Below, piece by piece: positions 52,227-60,354 of a stretch of 64,000 nt of DNA (positions are counted from its first letter, which is position 1; each line of letters starts with the position of its first letter). The notes beneath the pieces are model-generated. The model had not been told where the DNA came from, searched no databases, and saw nothing but the letters and a program-made list of their open reading frames with translations. The stretch comes from Thermus brockianus (lineage in GTDB: Bacteria > Deinococcota > Deinococci > Deinococcales > Thermaceae), in the NCBI RefSeq assembly GCF_001880325.1, contig NZ_CP016312.1:1860001-1924000 (forward strand), read 5' to 3'. The position numbers and the translations under genes are program-made.

Positions 52227-53131
52227 GCGCCGGTGCCGGTGCCGGTGGAGCCGTAGGCCAGCTGCCAGAAGAGGTAGCCCGCCGCTTTACGCTCGTAGAC
52301 CCCGTAGATGAAGACGTTGCGCTTGAAGACCTCGTCGGAGGTCTCGGGGTCGTCCTTCGCCACCCACTCGGGGCGGCTCCGCCGCTGGAGGACGAAGGGG
52401 CGGATGGCCTGGCTCCCATCCACCAGGAACCAGTAGGTCTCGTACTCCTCCACCAGCCAGGGGCTGACCAGGATCTCGGCCTTCCCGTAGTCGGGGTTGG
52501 CCCCGCCCGAGGGCAGGGTGGGCACCCCCACGATCTCGTAGGCGGTGCTCTCCAGCCCGGGGCCCACCACCAGGTAGATGGGCTTTTGCAAGAAGAAGCC
52601 CAGGGGGTAGCCTCGGGCGTCGGTGAGCTGCCTCATCTGGCTCAGGGCCTGACGGAAGGCCTCCCGGGTCAGGGGAGCATTGCTCGCGTTCTGGAAGGTC
52701 CGCTTCCCCACCGTGTGGGAGCCGAAGAAGGGGCGGCCGTCGTAGCCCTTCTGCTGGAACCCCTTGCGCAGGAGGTCGGCGATGAGGAGGTCGTCGTGCT
52801 CGGCCCACCTCCGGGCGTACTGGAGGGCGGTGATGCGGATGAGGTCCATCTGGTCGTCCTCCGCGTCCGTGCGGGACACGGCGAAGGTGGCCTCCCAGTC
52901 GGCGTTGGCGATGGCGAAGGTCTCGGCGGTGAGGTTCTGGACCTGCCGCTCCCCCTCCCAGAGGCGCATGGTGGGCATGTTCTCCATCCAGGCGTAGTAG
53001 TTGGCCCGGCCGTTGGACTGGACCTCCAGGGCCAGCTTCGGCCAGAGGGGGGTGTACCCCTCCTTGGCCTCAAAGACCAGGGCCTTGAGGGTCCGGCTGA
53101 GGGCGCTCAGGTTCTCGCGGTTCAGGATCAT
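52223..53131 (-). CDS. Major head protein (Mu gpT-like)
   Basis: A 302-residue capsid protein of the Mu gpT family. Landmarks: RTLKALVFEAKEGYTPLWPKLA near the start, then NYYAWMENMPTMRLWEGER and DAEDDQMDLIRITALQYARR. It follows the decoration and protease/scaffold genes in normal head-gene order. Confidence 0.92.
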   Translation of the reverse strand: MILNRENLSALSRTLKALVFEAKEGYTPLWPKLALEVQSNGRANYYAWMENMPTMRLWEGERQVQNLTAETFAIANADWEATFAVSRTDAEDDQMDLIRITALQYARRWAEHDDLLIADLLRKGFQQKGYDGRPFFGSHTVGKRTFQNASNAPLTREAFRQALSQMRQLTDARGYPLGFFLQKPIYLVVGPGLESTAYEIVGVPTLPSGGANPDYGKAEILVSPWLVEEYETYWFLVDGSQAIRPFVLQRRSRPEWVAKDDPETSDEVFKRNVFIYGVYERKAAGYLFWQLAYGSTGTGTGA

Positions 53132-53518
53132 CTACCACACCTCCACCCAGACGTAGTCCGGTTCCACCTTCAGGGCCCGGCCCGCCTTGGAGCGGCCCGT
53201 GCCCGTTTTGCCCACGGTGTTGGGCCCGGTGGCATAAACGTCCTTTCCCAGCTCCGTGGGGCCCACGGGGTCGGCGGGGTCGTTCTCAAAGCGGAACACT
53301 CCCCGGCGCACCAGGACCTTCTTCGCGCCGTCCGTCCCCCCGGTGTTGTCCACCGTCTCCTGGGCCACGCCCAGGGCGATCTTCCCGGTGCCGGGGGCCG
53401 CCTCCTCGGCGTAGCCCCCGCTCACCATCACCAGGGCTCCCTGCCGGATGACGGCGTTCGCCTTCACCGGGAGGGGGATGAGGTACTCGTCCGCCCAGCG
53501 CTCGGTGTCAAACATCAC
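53132..53518 (-). CDS. DUF2190-type capsid decoration protein
   Basis: A 128-residue beta-rich protein with VKANAVIRQGALVMVSGGYAEEAA, resembling small capsid-cement proteins of the DUF2190 type. It lies between the protease and major head genes. ATG overlaps the protease stop (ATGA); a second ATG follows directly. Confidence 0.75.
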   Translation of the reverse strand: MMFDTERWADEYLIPLPVKANAVIRQGALVMVSGGYAEEAAPGTGKIALGVAQETVDNTGGTDGAKKVLVRRGVFRFENDPADPVGPTELGKDVYATGPNTVGKTGTGRSKAGRALKVEPDYVWVEVW

Positions 53519-54528
53519 TCACCTCCAAACCGCTTCAGGGCCTCCTCGGAAACCCTGAAGACCTGGGCGAGCCTGCGCAGAGGCTCGTCCTCCTCCAAGG
53601 CCTTCCGCTCCGCCTTGGGCAGCTCCACGGGCACCAGCCGGGGCATCCCCTCCAGGGCCTTGCGGGCGGCCTCGAGGTCGGCCCGGGCCTGGGCGAGCCA
53701 GAACTCCCGCTGGTGGGGGAGGATGCGCCCTTCCTCCAGGGCCTTACGCACCAGGGCCTGGGCCTTCTCCTCCCGGGTCTGGACCTTGATGGCTTCCAGC
53801 TCCTTCCGGGTGCGCTCCAGCTCCTCCAGGGCGTCCTGCGCGGCCAGGAGGCGCAGGAGCTTGGCCTTGAGCTCCGTGGGGTCCTCGGCCCCGAGCCCCA
53901 CCTCCAGGACCACCCGGCCCACGGCGGCCTCTCGCTTGAGGTCCTCCAGGGCCTGGAGGGCCGCCTCCTCGGTGGCCTCCGGGTCCAGTCCTAGGGCCTG
54001 CCTGAGCTTTTCCAGCATGTCCGCCTCCGCTTCTATGCGCTTTTGGAACCGGATGCCGGGGTTGTTGGTGAGGGCGAAGGAGTGGTAGCCCAGCACCCGG
54101 TGCCTGCCCATCTCGTCCGGGGTGGGGTCGTAGTAGAAGACCGGGGAGACGTAGGCGTACTCCCCCCGGCTCACCCGCTCCCGCCCCGTCTCCGACCACT
54201 CCACCAGGCCGTAGACGAAGCCGTCCTCCCCCACCACCAGCCCGGTGATGAACCCCGCCGCGGGGGCCTCCTGGGCCTGGCCCTCCTCCACCCGCACCGT
54301 CTGGTGGTGGAAGTCCAGGACCCAGGGCACGCCCCGGGTCCTAAGGTCCTCCAGGGCCGCCTGGAGGCTCTCCTCGTCGTAGAGGAAGACCGTCCCGTTC
54401 CCCACGAACTCCCCGAAGGGATGGAGGGGGATGCGGTCAGGCGCCTCGGCCAAGGCGGCGCGCAGCGTGCCGGAAAAGGTCGGGGTGGAGGTATCGGTAT
54501 TCTTGGGGAAGCCGGTCAAACTCGTCAT
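53515..54528 (-). CDS. Mu I-type head protease and scaffold
   Basis: A 337-residue protein. The N-terminal protease half has PLHPFGEFVGNGTVFLYDEE, VLDFHHQTV and AYVSPVFYYDPT as in Mu gpI; the C-terminal half (residues 180-310) is a charged coiled-coil scaffold. It cleaves itself and shapes the prohead. The ATG at 54528 is uncertain: another frame is open over its first 30 codons. Confidence 0.85.
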   Translation of the reverse strand: MTSLTGFPKNTDTSTPTFSGTLRAALAEAPDRIPLHPFGEFVGNGTVFLYDEESLQAALEDLRTRGVPWVLDFHHQTVRVEEGQAQEAPAAGFITGLVVGEDGFVYGLVEWSETGRERVSRGEYAYVSPVFYYDPTPDEMGRHRVLGYHSFALTNNPGIRFQKRIEAEADMLEKLRQALGLDPEATEEAALQALEDLKREAAVGRVVLEVGLGAEDPTELKAKLLRLLAAQDALEELERTRKELEAIKVQTREEKAQALVRKALEEGRILPHQREFWLAQARADLEAARKALEGMPRLVPVELPKAERKALEEDEPLRRLAQVFRVSEEALKRFGGE

Positions 54529-54547
54529 AGGGCCGCCTCAGCACCAC
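54437..54547 (-). CDS. Possible small overlapping ORF before the protease gene
   Basis: A 36-codon frame from a GTG (54547) overlapping the start of the protease gene. Its product (LRRPYDEFDRLPQEYRYLHP, ending ARRLGRGA) reads like genuine protein. Upstream it stays open (SPETARAENRAYWG) without a start codon, so it may be the tail of a truncated gene or joined by frameshift to the gene at 54600. Confidence 0.3.
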   Translation of the reverse strand: MVLRRPYDEFDRLPQEYRYLHPDLFRHAARRLGRGA

Positions 54548-54599
54548 CCCCCAGTAGGCGCGGTTCTCTGCCCTCGCGGTCTCCGGGGAGAGGGGCCAG

Positions 54600-54869
54600 C
54601 TAGGCCCCGGCCCCTTGAGGCTGAGCGTCCGCGCCCTTGCGAAAGGTGCCGTCCCGGTTGAAGAGCGCCACGATCTGGTCAATGGCCCACCCCAGGATGG
54701 GGTCCGGGATCCAGGCGGGCCAGAAGCCGAGGATGGCGTTCACCACCTCCTTGACCCGCTTCATGGCCTCCTCCTTCTTCTGGAGGCCCGGGACCCCGTC
54801 CATGAGGTCCTCCACCACCAGGACCGCGAGCCCGAGGGCGAAGTAGGCGATACGGATGACCTTGAGCAT
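54600..54869 (-). CDS. Small membrane protein, first gene of left late operon
   Basis: An 89-residue protein with one N-terminal hydrophobic helix (IRIAYFALGLAVLVVEDLMDG), a charged segment and an amphipathic region (ILGWAIDQIVALFNRDG). It could be a holin-like lysis protein or a membrane-associated late protein. ATG at 54869, five bases after GGAGG. It directly follows the conserved promoter-hairpin leader. Confidence 0.65.
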   Translation of the reverse strand: MLKVIRIAYFALGLAVLVVEDLMDGVPGLQKKEEAMKRVKEVVNAILGFWPAWIPDPILGWAIDQIVALFNRDGTFRKGADAQPQGAGA

Positions 54870-54889
54870 CCTTCCCTCCAAAAGGTTTT

Positions 54890-54961
54890 GCCCCCGGGCT
54901 TCCCCGGGGGCACGTTTCCCACCTTAGCCCCAGTTTAACCCAGGGGGTGGGGGGGTGTCAA
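54890..54961 (-). promoter_or_regulatory. Left late promoter and hairpin leader
   Basis: Minus strand: TTGACA (54961-54956), an 18-base C-rich spacer, TAAACT (54937-54932), the phrase CTAAGGTGGGAAAC, then a hairpin GCCCCCGGG / CCCGGGGGC with GAAG loop (54911-54890), and CTTTTGGAGGG before the ATG. The same arrangement stands at 63415-63488. Confidence 0.75.
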
Positions 54962-54963
54962 AC

Positions 54964-55641
54964 CTAGAGCCTGCTCCGCACCTCCACCACCCGGCCCACG
55001 ATCTCCGCCACCTGGTCCAGGGGAATGACGGGAGGCCCGTTCTCCTCGGGGTTGGTGGAGTAGAGGGCCCCGTTCTTGAGGAGCTTCACCACGTACTCCC
55101 CGTTCTCCAGCCGGGCCACCACGATGGCCCCTGGGTGGCCCTTGTCCTCGGTGTTGACGATGATGACGTCCCCGTGGCAGATGGGGCGCTTCCCGGCGCA
55201 CATGGAGTTGCCCCGCACCTTGAAGGCCGCGAGGTGCCGGGCGTCCCCCTTCACCCGCACGGGGACGGTGCGCTCCTCAATCTCCTCCAGCTGGGAGGGG
55301 CCGCCGCCCACGTAGCCCACCACGGGGACGTGAACCTCCTCCCGTTGCCCTAGGGTGGGTACCTCGTCTTCGTAAAGCTTGGCGATAAGGTCTTCCACGG
55401 GGATGTTAAGGGCCAAGGAGAGGCGGACCACGGTGTCTAAGGAGGGTTTGATCCACTTATTCCCCACTTTGCGGCCCAGGACAAGGTTGTAGACGGTGGT
55501 ACGACCCAGACCGAAGGCGTCGGCGAACTCTTCCAGGCGCCGCATGCCGAGGCGCTTCATGGCGGCCAGGATTTCCTCGGCGAAGGGGCCTTCCAACCGC
55601 GCTTTCTCTTTTTTCAGTTTTGCGAGTTGGCTGTTTCGCAT
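54964..55641 (-). CDS. Phage repressor, CI/LexA-like with S24 peptidase domain
   Basis: A 225-residue repressor that should keep the prophage silent. The N-terminal HTH includes LEEFADAFGLGRTTVYNLVLG (residues 36-56). The S24 domain has Ser146 in RGNSMC and Lys186 in YVVKLL, 40 residues apart as in self-cleaving repressors. The hinge reads GYVGGGP, not the usual Ala-Gly, so cleavage may differ. The ATG at 55641 is used; the upstream extension covers the operator. It is divergent from the Cro-like gene. Confidence 0.9.
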   Translation of the reverse strand: MRNSQLAKLKKEKARLEGPFAEEILAAMKRLGMRRLEEFADAFGLGRTTVYNLVLGRKVGNKWIKPSLDTVVRLSLALNIPVEDLIAKLYEDEVPTLGQREEVHVPVVGYVGGGPSQLEEIEERTVPVRVKGDARHLAAFKVRGNSMCAGKRPICHGDVIIVNTEDKGHPGAIVVARLENGEYVVKLLKNGALYSTNPEENGPPVIPLDQVAEIVGRVVEVRSRL

Positions 55642-55649
55642 AGCCCCCC

Positions 55650-55697
55650 TTGACGCACATGCGAGAACAGAGTAAACTTCTCGCAGGTGCGTGTAAA
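55650..55697. promoter_or_regulatory. Lysis-lysogeny switch: overlapping promoters and operator
   Basis: Rightward promoter: TTGACG (55650-55655), 17 bases, TAAACT (55673-55678). Leftward promoter: TTTACA (55697-55692), 17 bases, TACTCT (55674-55669). Both are covered by one inverted repeat: ACGCAC, one base, TGCGAGAA, 10 bases, TTCTCGCA, one base, GTGCGT (55653-55692). A repressor dimer pair here would control both directions. Confidence 0.82.
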
Positions 55698-55708
55698 GGG
55701 GCACGGAT

Positions 55709-55933
55709 ATGGTGAACCGGGACCGACTCATAACCCTGATGCGGAGTAGGGGGCTGCGCCCCTCGGACTTGGCCCGCCTCAGTGGCCTTTCTACCGGACA
55801 TGTGTCCCAGATCCTTAAGGGGGAGCGCACCCGCCTCGAGGTGCGTACCTTGGTGCGTTTGGCGAAGGCCCTAGACGTGCCCGTTCAGGAGTTGCTCTTG
55901 GAGGAAAGCGATGCCCTGGCTTCCCGTAGATGA
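55709..55933 (+). CDS. Cro/Ner-like HTH protein
   Basis: A 74-residue XRE-type DNA-binding protein: LRPSDLARLSGLSTGHVSQILKG is a clear helix-turn-helix. As first gene of the rightward early operon, opposite the repressor, it fits Mu Ner or lambda Cro. It overlaps the transposase gene by 23 bases. Confidence 0.85.
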   Translation: MVNRDRLITLMRSRGLRPSDLARLSGLSTGHVSQILKGERTRLEVRTLVRLAKALDVPVQELLLEESDALASRR

Positions 55934-57842
55934 GGCCGCGGAAAGATTAGGAGTTTCGCGCGCTTCGGCGTGGAGGCTCATTCAGCGCCACGGCATTCCC
56001 ACCCGCAAGGAGAAGCGCGGCCGCACCTGGCGCACCCTGGTGGACGCCGACCTCCTGGCTCTGGCCCTGGGGCGGGAGGCCCCTCCTGAACCCCGGCCCG
56101 TGGAGGCCTCCTCCGCCTCCCAGCCCGCCCTCGAGGCCCACCTCTCCCGGATCGCCGCGGAGGCCCGGGACCTCCCCCGGGGGCTCAAGTGGGACCTCAT
56201 CAAGGAGGAGGCGCAGCGGCTCGGCGTCACGCCCAACTACCTGGCCCGGCTCCTCCGCCGCTATGAAGCGGGGCAACTCCTGTATGCACGGCGCCCTCGG
56301 CGGGACCGGGGAACTCACCGGGTGCCCGCGGAGCTGAGGAAGCTCGTGGTGGGCCTCAAGCTCGCCCATCCCCGGGCGAGCGCCCGGCGGATCCTGCGCA
56401 TCGTGGAGGCCAACGACCCGGGCCTCCTCCTCTACCGGCCCTACTCCACCGAGACCCTGTTCCGGCTCTCCGAGGCCACGGTACGGCGCATCCTGCGGAA
56501 GGCCGAGGAGAACCCCGCCTTCCGCTACGCCCTCCTCTCCGAGGAGGGGAGGCGGGAGTTCGCCCGCACCTGGGCGGGGCACGTCCTGGCCGAGTACCCC
56601 ATGCAGATGGTCATGGTGGACATGACCCGATGCGACACCTTCGTCTACCTCCCCGAGGAGGACCGCATGGTCCGCCTCCGCATCCACGTGGCCCTGGACG
56701 TCTACTCGGGGGCGGTGCCCTCCCTGGTGTTCAGCCGGGAGGAGAGCCAGGTCCCCACGGACCAGCTCCTTATCCTCATGACCCAGGACAAGACGGCCAT
56801 CGTGCCCGACTGGGACGTGCGGGGCGTGCCCGAGCGCATCTACTGGGACAACGGCAAGGTCTACCGCTCGGAGAAATCGGAGCACTGGGCCCGCACCCTG
56901 GGGATTGAGCTCGTCTACTCCCGGCCCCACGTCTCCCACACCCGGGGGAAGGTGGAGCGCTTCTTCGGGGCCTTCCACCAGACTTTTGAGGCCCTGCTCC
57001 CCGGCTACGCGGGCTCGGACGCCACGGAGCGGGACTCCTCCGAGCTCCGCCGCCTCCTCCAGAACACCCGGCGCTGGGTAGCGGAGGGGATGCCCCCCGA
57101 GCGGGACCCCTACCCCGACCGCCTCCTCCTGGAGGAGGAGTACAAGGGCCGCGCCCTCCAGTGGCTCCTCGGCACCTGGCACCGGGAGCCCCTGGAGGAC
57201 GGCCTCACCCGTCTGGACCTCTTCCGGGCCTTCGTCCCCCGGCACCGGCTCGCGGACTTCCGCCTGGAGGACCTGTACCTGGCCGCGGCCTACCAGGTGG
57301 AGCGGGTGGTGCGGGGGAACGGCACCGTGCAGTACCGGGGGCGCACCTGGTACTTGGACCCCCGCCACGGGAGCCTCCTGCCCTGGCAGGGGCAGAAGGT
57401 GGTGCTCCTGGACGTGCAGGTCCTCCCGGGCCAGCCCCTCCGGGTGGCCCTCAAGAACCCGGACGGCACCCTGCGGGTCCTCGGGGAGCTCCTCCCCGAG
57501 CCCCTGCGGGCGGACAGCCTCGAGGCCCGCGCCAAGCGGGCGGCCGACCGGGCGGCCATCCGCGCCCTGCAGGAGGAGGCGCGCCGCCTGGTGGAGGAGC
57601 TTTCCCCCGCCATGCGGCTGGAAGACATGCTGGAGCGCCTCTCCGGCCTCGCCCCCCTGCCCCGGCGGGAGCGCATCACCCTCCGGGCCCAGGAGCTCCC
57701 CGCCCCTTCCCCGGAGGAGATCGCCCGCGGGGTGGAGGAGCTCGCCGCCGAGCTGGAGGACGACCTGGTTCTGGACCCCATCGCCCTGGGGGAGCAGTGG
57801 CTAAAGGAGCGCGGCCTGCTGCCCCGGGGCGAGGAGGAATAG
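55911..57842 (+). CDS. Phage transposase, MuA-like
   Basis: A 643-residue DDE recombinase that integrates and replicates the phage by transposition. An N-terminal HTH (VDEAAERLGVSRASAWRLIQ) and further DNA-binding domains precede the catalytic core with Asp237 (MVMVDMT), Asp313 (IYWDNG) and Glu349 (GKVERFFG), a D-D-35-E arrangement. A Mu-type C-terminal domain follows (beta-barrel near 450-530, then a helical tail). The ATG overlaps the upstream gene. Confidence 0.94.
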   Translation: MPWLPVDEAAERLGVSRASAWRLIQRHGIPTRKEKRGRTWRTLVDADLLALALGREAPPEPRPVEASSASQPALEAHLSRIAAEARDLPRGLKWDLIKEEAQRLGVTPNYLARLLRRYEAGQLLYARRPRRDRGTHRVPAELRKLVVGLKLAHPRASARRILRIVEANDPGLLLYRPYSTETLFRLSEATVRRILRKAEENPAFRYALLSEEGRREFARTWAGHVLAEYPMQMVMVDMTRCDTFVYLPEEDRMVRLRIHVALDVYSGAVPSLVFSREESQVPTDQLLILMTQDKTAIVPDWDVRGVPERIYWDNGKVYRSEKSEHWARTLGIELVYSRPHVSHTRGKVERFFGAFHQTFEALLPGYAGSDATERDSSELRRLLQNTRRWVAEGMPPERDPYPDRLLLEEEYKGRALQWLLGTWHREPLEDGLTRLDLFRAFVPRHRLADFRLEDLYLAAAYQVERVVRGNGTVQYRGRTWYLDPRHGSLLPWQGQKVVLLDVQVLPGQPLRVALKNPDGTLRVLGELLPEPLRADSLEARAKRAADRAAIRALQEEARRLVEELSPAMRLEDMLERLSGLAPLPRRERITLRAQELPAPSPEEIARGVEELAAELEDDLVLDPIALGEQWLKERGLLPRGEEE

Positions 57843-57852
57843 GAGGTAGCGC

Positions 57853-58647
57853 ATGGGAAGGAAGGCGAACGGCGACCAGACCTTGGCCCTCATTGACGAG
57901 GCCCTGGGCATCGTCATGGGGGAGGCGGAGCTCTGGAAGGACCCCCGGGACGGGTTCATCCCCACGGAGGGGGCGAAGGCCCTCTTGGGGCACCTCCACC
58001 TGGTGGCCCAGGAGGGCTTCCCCCTGGCCCTGGTGGTGGGCCCGGCGGGGGTGGGGAAGACCCTCACCTGCCGCTACTGGGCCCGGGAGCACGAGGCCCC
58101 CTGGGTGCGGGCCCAGCCCAGCTACTCCCCGGCGGCCCTCCTGGAGGACCTGGCGGTGGAGCTCCGCATCACCCGCACCAAGACCTTCCGCGTCCTCCTC
58201 AGCATGGTGCGGGACGCCCTCCTCATGAGCCCCAGGGTGATCTTCGTGGACGAGGCCCAGCTCCTGGACCGCCCAACCCTGGAGACGGTGAAGTACCTGG
58301 CGGACGAGACCGGGAGCTCCTTCGTCCTCATCACCTCGGAGGAGTTTGAGGGACAGATCCGGCGCCACCGGGACATTGAGAGCCGCATCGGCACCGTGGC
58401 CCGGATAGGCCCCATCTCCCTCCAGGAGACCCAGGCCATCTACAAGGACTCCGGCTACTCCCCGGAGGTCCTGGCCGAGGTCCACACCCTCACCGGGGGG
58501 ATCCTGCGGGACATCGTGCGGCTCATGCGGCAGATGGACCGGGTGGTGGAGTGGAGCGGCGAGCGGGGCCTCACCAAGGCCGCCTTCACCCCGGCCCACG
58601 TGCGCCGGGTGGCGAGCCGCCTGAACCTCGCGGGGGGTGCGCGGTGA
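57853..58647 (+). CDS. Transposition target ATPase, MuB-like
   Basis: A 264-residue AAA+ protein that binds target DNA and activates the transposase. Walker A VVGPAGVGKTLTC, Walker B RVIFVDEAQLL, and a sensor region LITSEEFEGQIRR are present. It directly follows the transposase gene, as in Mu, with an AGGAGG-type site upstream of the ATG. Confidence 0.93.
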   Translation: MGRKANGDQTLALIDEALGIVMGEAELWKDPRDGFIPTEGAKALLGHLHLVAQEGFPLALVVGPAGVGKTLTCRYWAREHEAPWVRAQPSYSPAALLEDLAVELRITRTKTFRVLLSMVRDALLMSPRVIFVDEAQLLDRPTLETVKYLADETGSSFVLITSEEFEGQIRRHRDIESRIGTVARIGPISLQETQAIYKDSGYSPEVLAEVHTLTGGILRDIVRLMRQMDRVVEWSGERGLTKAAFTPAHVRRVASRLNLAGGAR

Positions 58648-58979
58648 GGTCCAAGAAGCCCCCGGAGATACCTGCCGTTAAAGCGGAGGGCACGTACATC
58701 TACGTGGCGGAGGAAGGGAAGTGGCCGGAGAAGCCCTACGTCATCCTGACCACGGCCCTCTTCTGGCTCCAGGAGGGGATGCTTTTGGAGCTTCAAGACC
58801 TGCGGCCTTCTTCGGCGATGGGCACACTCATGCGTGTGAGAGTCTTGGAAGTTCGCCCGCAAGTGCGTGTCTTCCCCGGCTGGTACGGGCAGGTGGTGGT
58901 GCACGTTCTGGTGGAGCCCTTCCCGGAAGGGGAGGAGGCCCTTCGGCTCGTTGAGGAGGTCCTTCGTGAACAGGGTTGA
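58644..58979 (+). CDS. Early phage protein, 111 aa
   Basis: Hypothetical soluble protein coupled to the MuB gene by GTGA overlap. It contains EGTYIYVAEEGKWPEKPYVI and a conserved-looking VVVHVLVEPFPEGEEALRL end. The middle (58823-58875) uses codons unusual for Thermus (ACA, CGT, AGA, GTT, CAA), perhaps because it embeds a binding site. Function unknown. Confidence 0.7.
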   Translation: MRSKKPPEIPAVKAEGTYIYVAEEGKWPEKPYVILTTALFWLQEGMLLELQDLRPSSAMGTLMRVRVLEVRPQVRVFPGWYGQVVVHVLVEPFPEGEEALRLVEEVLREQG

Positions 58980-59391
58980 TTACACCCTCGAGGCCGCCCG
59001 CCTGGTCATGCGCATTCTGGAGCTCCCCGGGCTCATCGGGGAGGTGAAGCGGCAGATGACCGCGCTCCGGGCGGAGAGGCGGGAGCTGGAGCGGTGGATG
59101 GAGGCCCGGGAGGCCCAGGCCTACCTCGAGGCCCCCGGCAAGACGGAGCGGGAGCGCCAGGCCCGGGTAAAGGTGGCCCTTGCCCAGGACCCGGAGTGGC
59201 AGAAGGCGGAGCGGCGCCTGCAGCAGATCCTGGTCCAGCTGGACAAGCTCCAGGCGGAGCTTGAGGTCCTGGAGCACGAGCGAAAGGCGGTCTACGGGGC
59301 GCTGGTGGCCCGGCACGCGGAGGCCCTGGAGGCGGCCCTCGCGGCGGGGCTCTTCGGGGCGAAGCCCCCGGCGCCCCGGGGAGGGAACTGA
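58966..59391 (+). CDS. Early phage coiled-coil protein, 141 aa
   Basis: Starts with GTG (VNRVDYTLEAARL), overlapping the previous gene by 14 bases. Mostly helical and highly charged, with heptad-like stretches (RRLQQILVQLDKLQAELEVLEHERKAV), suggesting a coiled coil. No similarity to Mu Gam that I can see. Function unknown. Confidence 0.72.
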   Translation: MNRVDYTLEAARLVMRILELPGLIGEVKRQMTALRAERRELERWMEAREAQAYLEAPGKTERERQARVKVALAQDPEWQKAERRLQQILVQLDKLQAELEVLEHERKAVYGALVARHAEALEAALAAGLFGAKPPAPRGGN

Positions 59392-59576
59392 TGACGCGGG
59401 AAGAGCTCATTCGGCTCCTCAGGGAGGACCCGGAGGTCCGGGCCGCCCTTCAGGAAGCCCTCCAGGGGGCGCGCCCCCGCCCCCTGGAGGAGGCGGGAAG
59501 GGGCATCCAAGCCGTCCTTGCCGAGGCCGAGCGGGAGTGGCTGGCCCGGCACGAGGAGGTGCGCCGTGAAGGGTAA
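59391..59576 (+). CDS. Small early phage protein, 61 aa
   Basis: MTREELIRLLREDPEVRAAL onward; acidic, all-helical. ATG overlaps the previous stop (TGATG pattern) and its end overlaps the next GTG start, so it is translationally coupled. Function unknown. Confidence 0.65.
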   Translation: MTREELIRLLREDPEVRAALQEALQGARPRPLEEAGRGIQAVLAEAEREWLARHEEVRREG

Positions 59577-59847
59577 GCGGACCAAGCTGGAGGAGTTGGT
59601 GGACGAGCTGGCGGAGGAGGGGCTTCCCCGGCACATGCGGGTGGCCTACGCCCTCTACGACCTGGCCCGGGACATGGTGCGGGCCGCCAACGAGGCCCGG
59701 GACACGGAGGCGGTGGACCAGGGGGAGCTGGAGCGCCTGGCCCGCAGGGCCCTGGCGGTGGTGGCCGCCGCCCAGGCGGAGAACGACGCCAAGGCGAGGG
59801 AGCTCCTCTCCCACCCGCACCGCATGAAGGGGGTGGCCTGTCCATGA
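59566..59847 (+). CDS. Small early phage protein, 93 aa
   Basis: Begins with GTG (VKGKRTKLEELVDELAEEG) inside the end of the previous gene. Helical, with MRVAYALYDLARDMVRAANE. No recognised domain. Confidence 0.65.
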   Translation: MKGKRTKLEELVDELAEEGLPRHMRVAYALYDLARDMVRAANEARDTEAVDQGELERLARRALAVVAAAQAENDAKARELLSHPHRMKGVACP

Positions 59848-60119
59848 GGCCCCGGCCGTTCCGTAGCGTCCTGGACACCATCCGGGGCCACGGCCTCACC
59901 CCGGCGGAGCTCCGGGAGCGGGCCCGCCTGGCCTACGCCCACGGCCAGACCTTCCTGGCCCAGCTCTACCTGGACGAGGCCGAGGCCCAGGAGGTGGTCC
60001 TGAGGCTCCGCCCCTGCGGCCTCTGCGGGGGCACGGGGCGCGTCGCCGACGGCATCCCCTGCTGGCGGTGCGACCCCGGGCTCTCCCGGGCCTGGGTGGA
60101 GGTGCGCCGTGACGCCTGA
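59844..60119 (+). CDS. Small phage zinc-finger protein
   Basis: A 91-residue protein with a DnaJ-like zinc-binding pair, CGLCGGTGRVADGIPCWRC (residues 58-76). The N-terminal part is helical. Zinc ribbons of this type occur in small phage regulators and recombination helpers. Coupled by overlap on both sides. Confidence 0.7.
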   Translation: MRPRPFRSVLDTIRGHGLTPAELRERARLAYAHGQTFLAQLYLDEAEAQEVVLRLRPCGLCGGTGRVADGIPCWRCDPGLSRAWVEVRRDA

Positions 60120-60354
60120 GGCCGTGATCCGCCTGGCCCGGGCAAACCCTGGGACCCCCGTCCGCCTCGCCATCGTGGGGCGGACGGGCCGGGGGGAGGT
60201 GAGGGTGAAGTGGGAGGACGGGGGCCTCAAGTTCTGGCTGAGGCCCCTGCGCCTCTGGGACGGGCCCAAGGCGGAGCCCGAGGCCCTTCGCGTCATGGAG
60301 CCCTGGCGGATCCTGGAGGCCTGGCTGGAGGGGGAGGATGGGGGAGCGGTCTAA
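60109..60354 (+). CDS. Small early phage protein, 81 aa
   Basis: GTG start (VTPEAVIRLARANPGTPVRL). A small beta-rich domain (VGRTGRGEVRVKWEDGGLKF) ends in a helical tail. Function unknown; coupled to neighbours by short overlaps. Confidence 0.62.
   Translation: MTPEAVIRLARANPGTPVRLAIVGRTGRGEVRVKWEDGGLKFWLRPLRLWDGPKAEPEALRVMEPWRILEAWLEGEDGGAV

Noticed and set aside
55947-57368. 473-residue minus-strand frame opposite the transposase
   Set aside because: Antisense shadow of a clear DDE transposase.
57161-58228. 355-residue open frame across the MuA-MuB junction
   Set aside because: Out-of-frame shadow, Gly/Pro/Arg-rich, fully contained in the two real genes.
58966-59391. Mu Gam-like nuclease inhibitor
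   Set aside because: Size and coiled coil are compatible but none of the Gam sequence features I know are visible.
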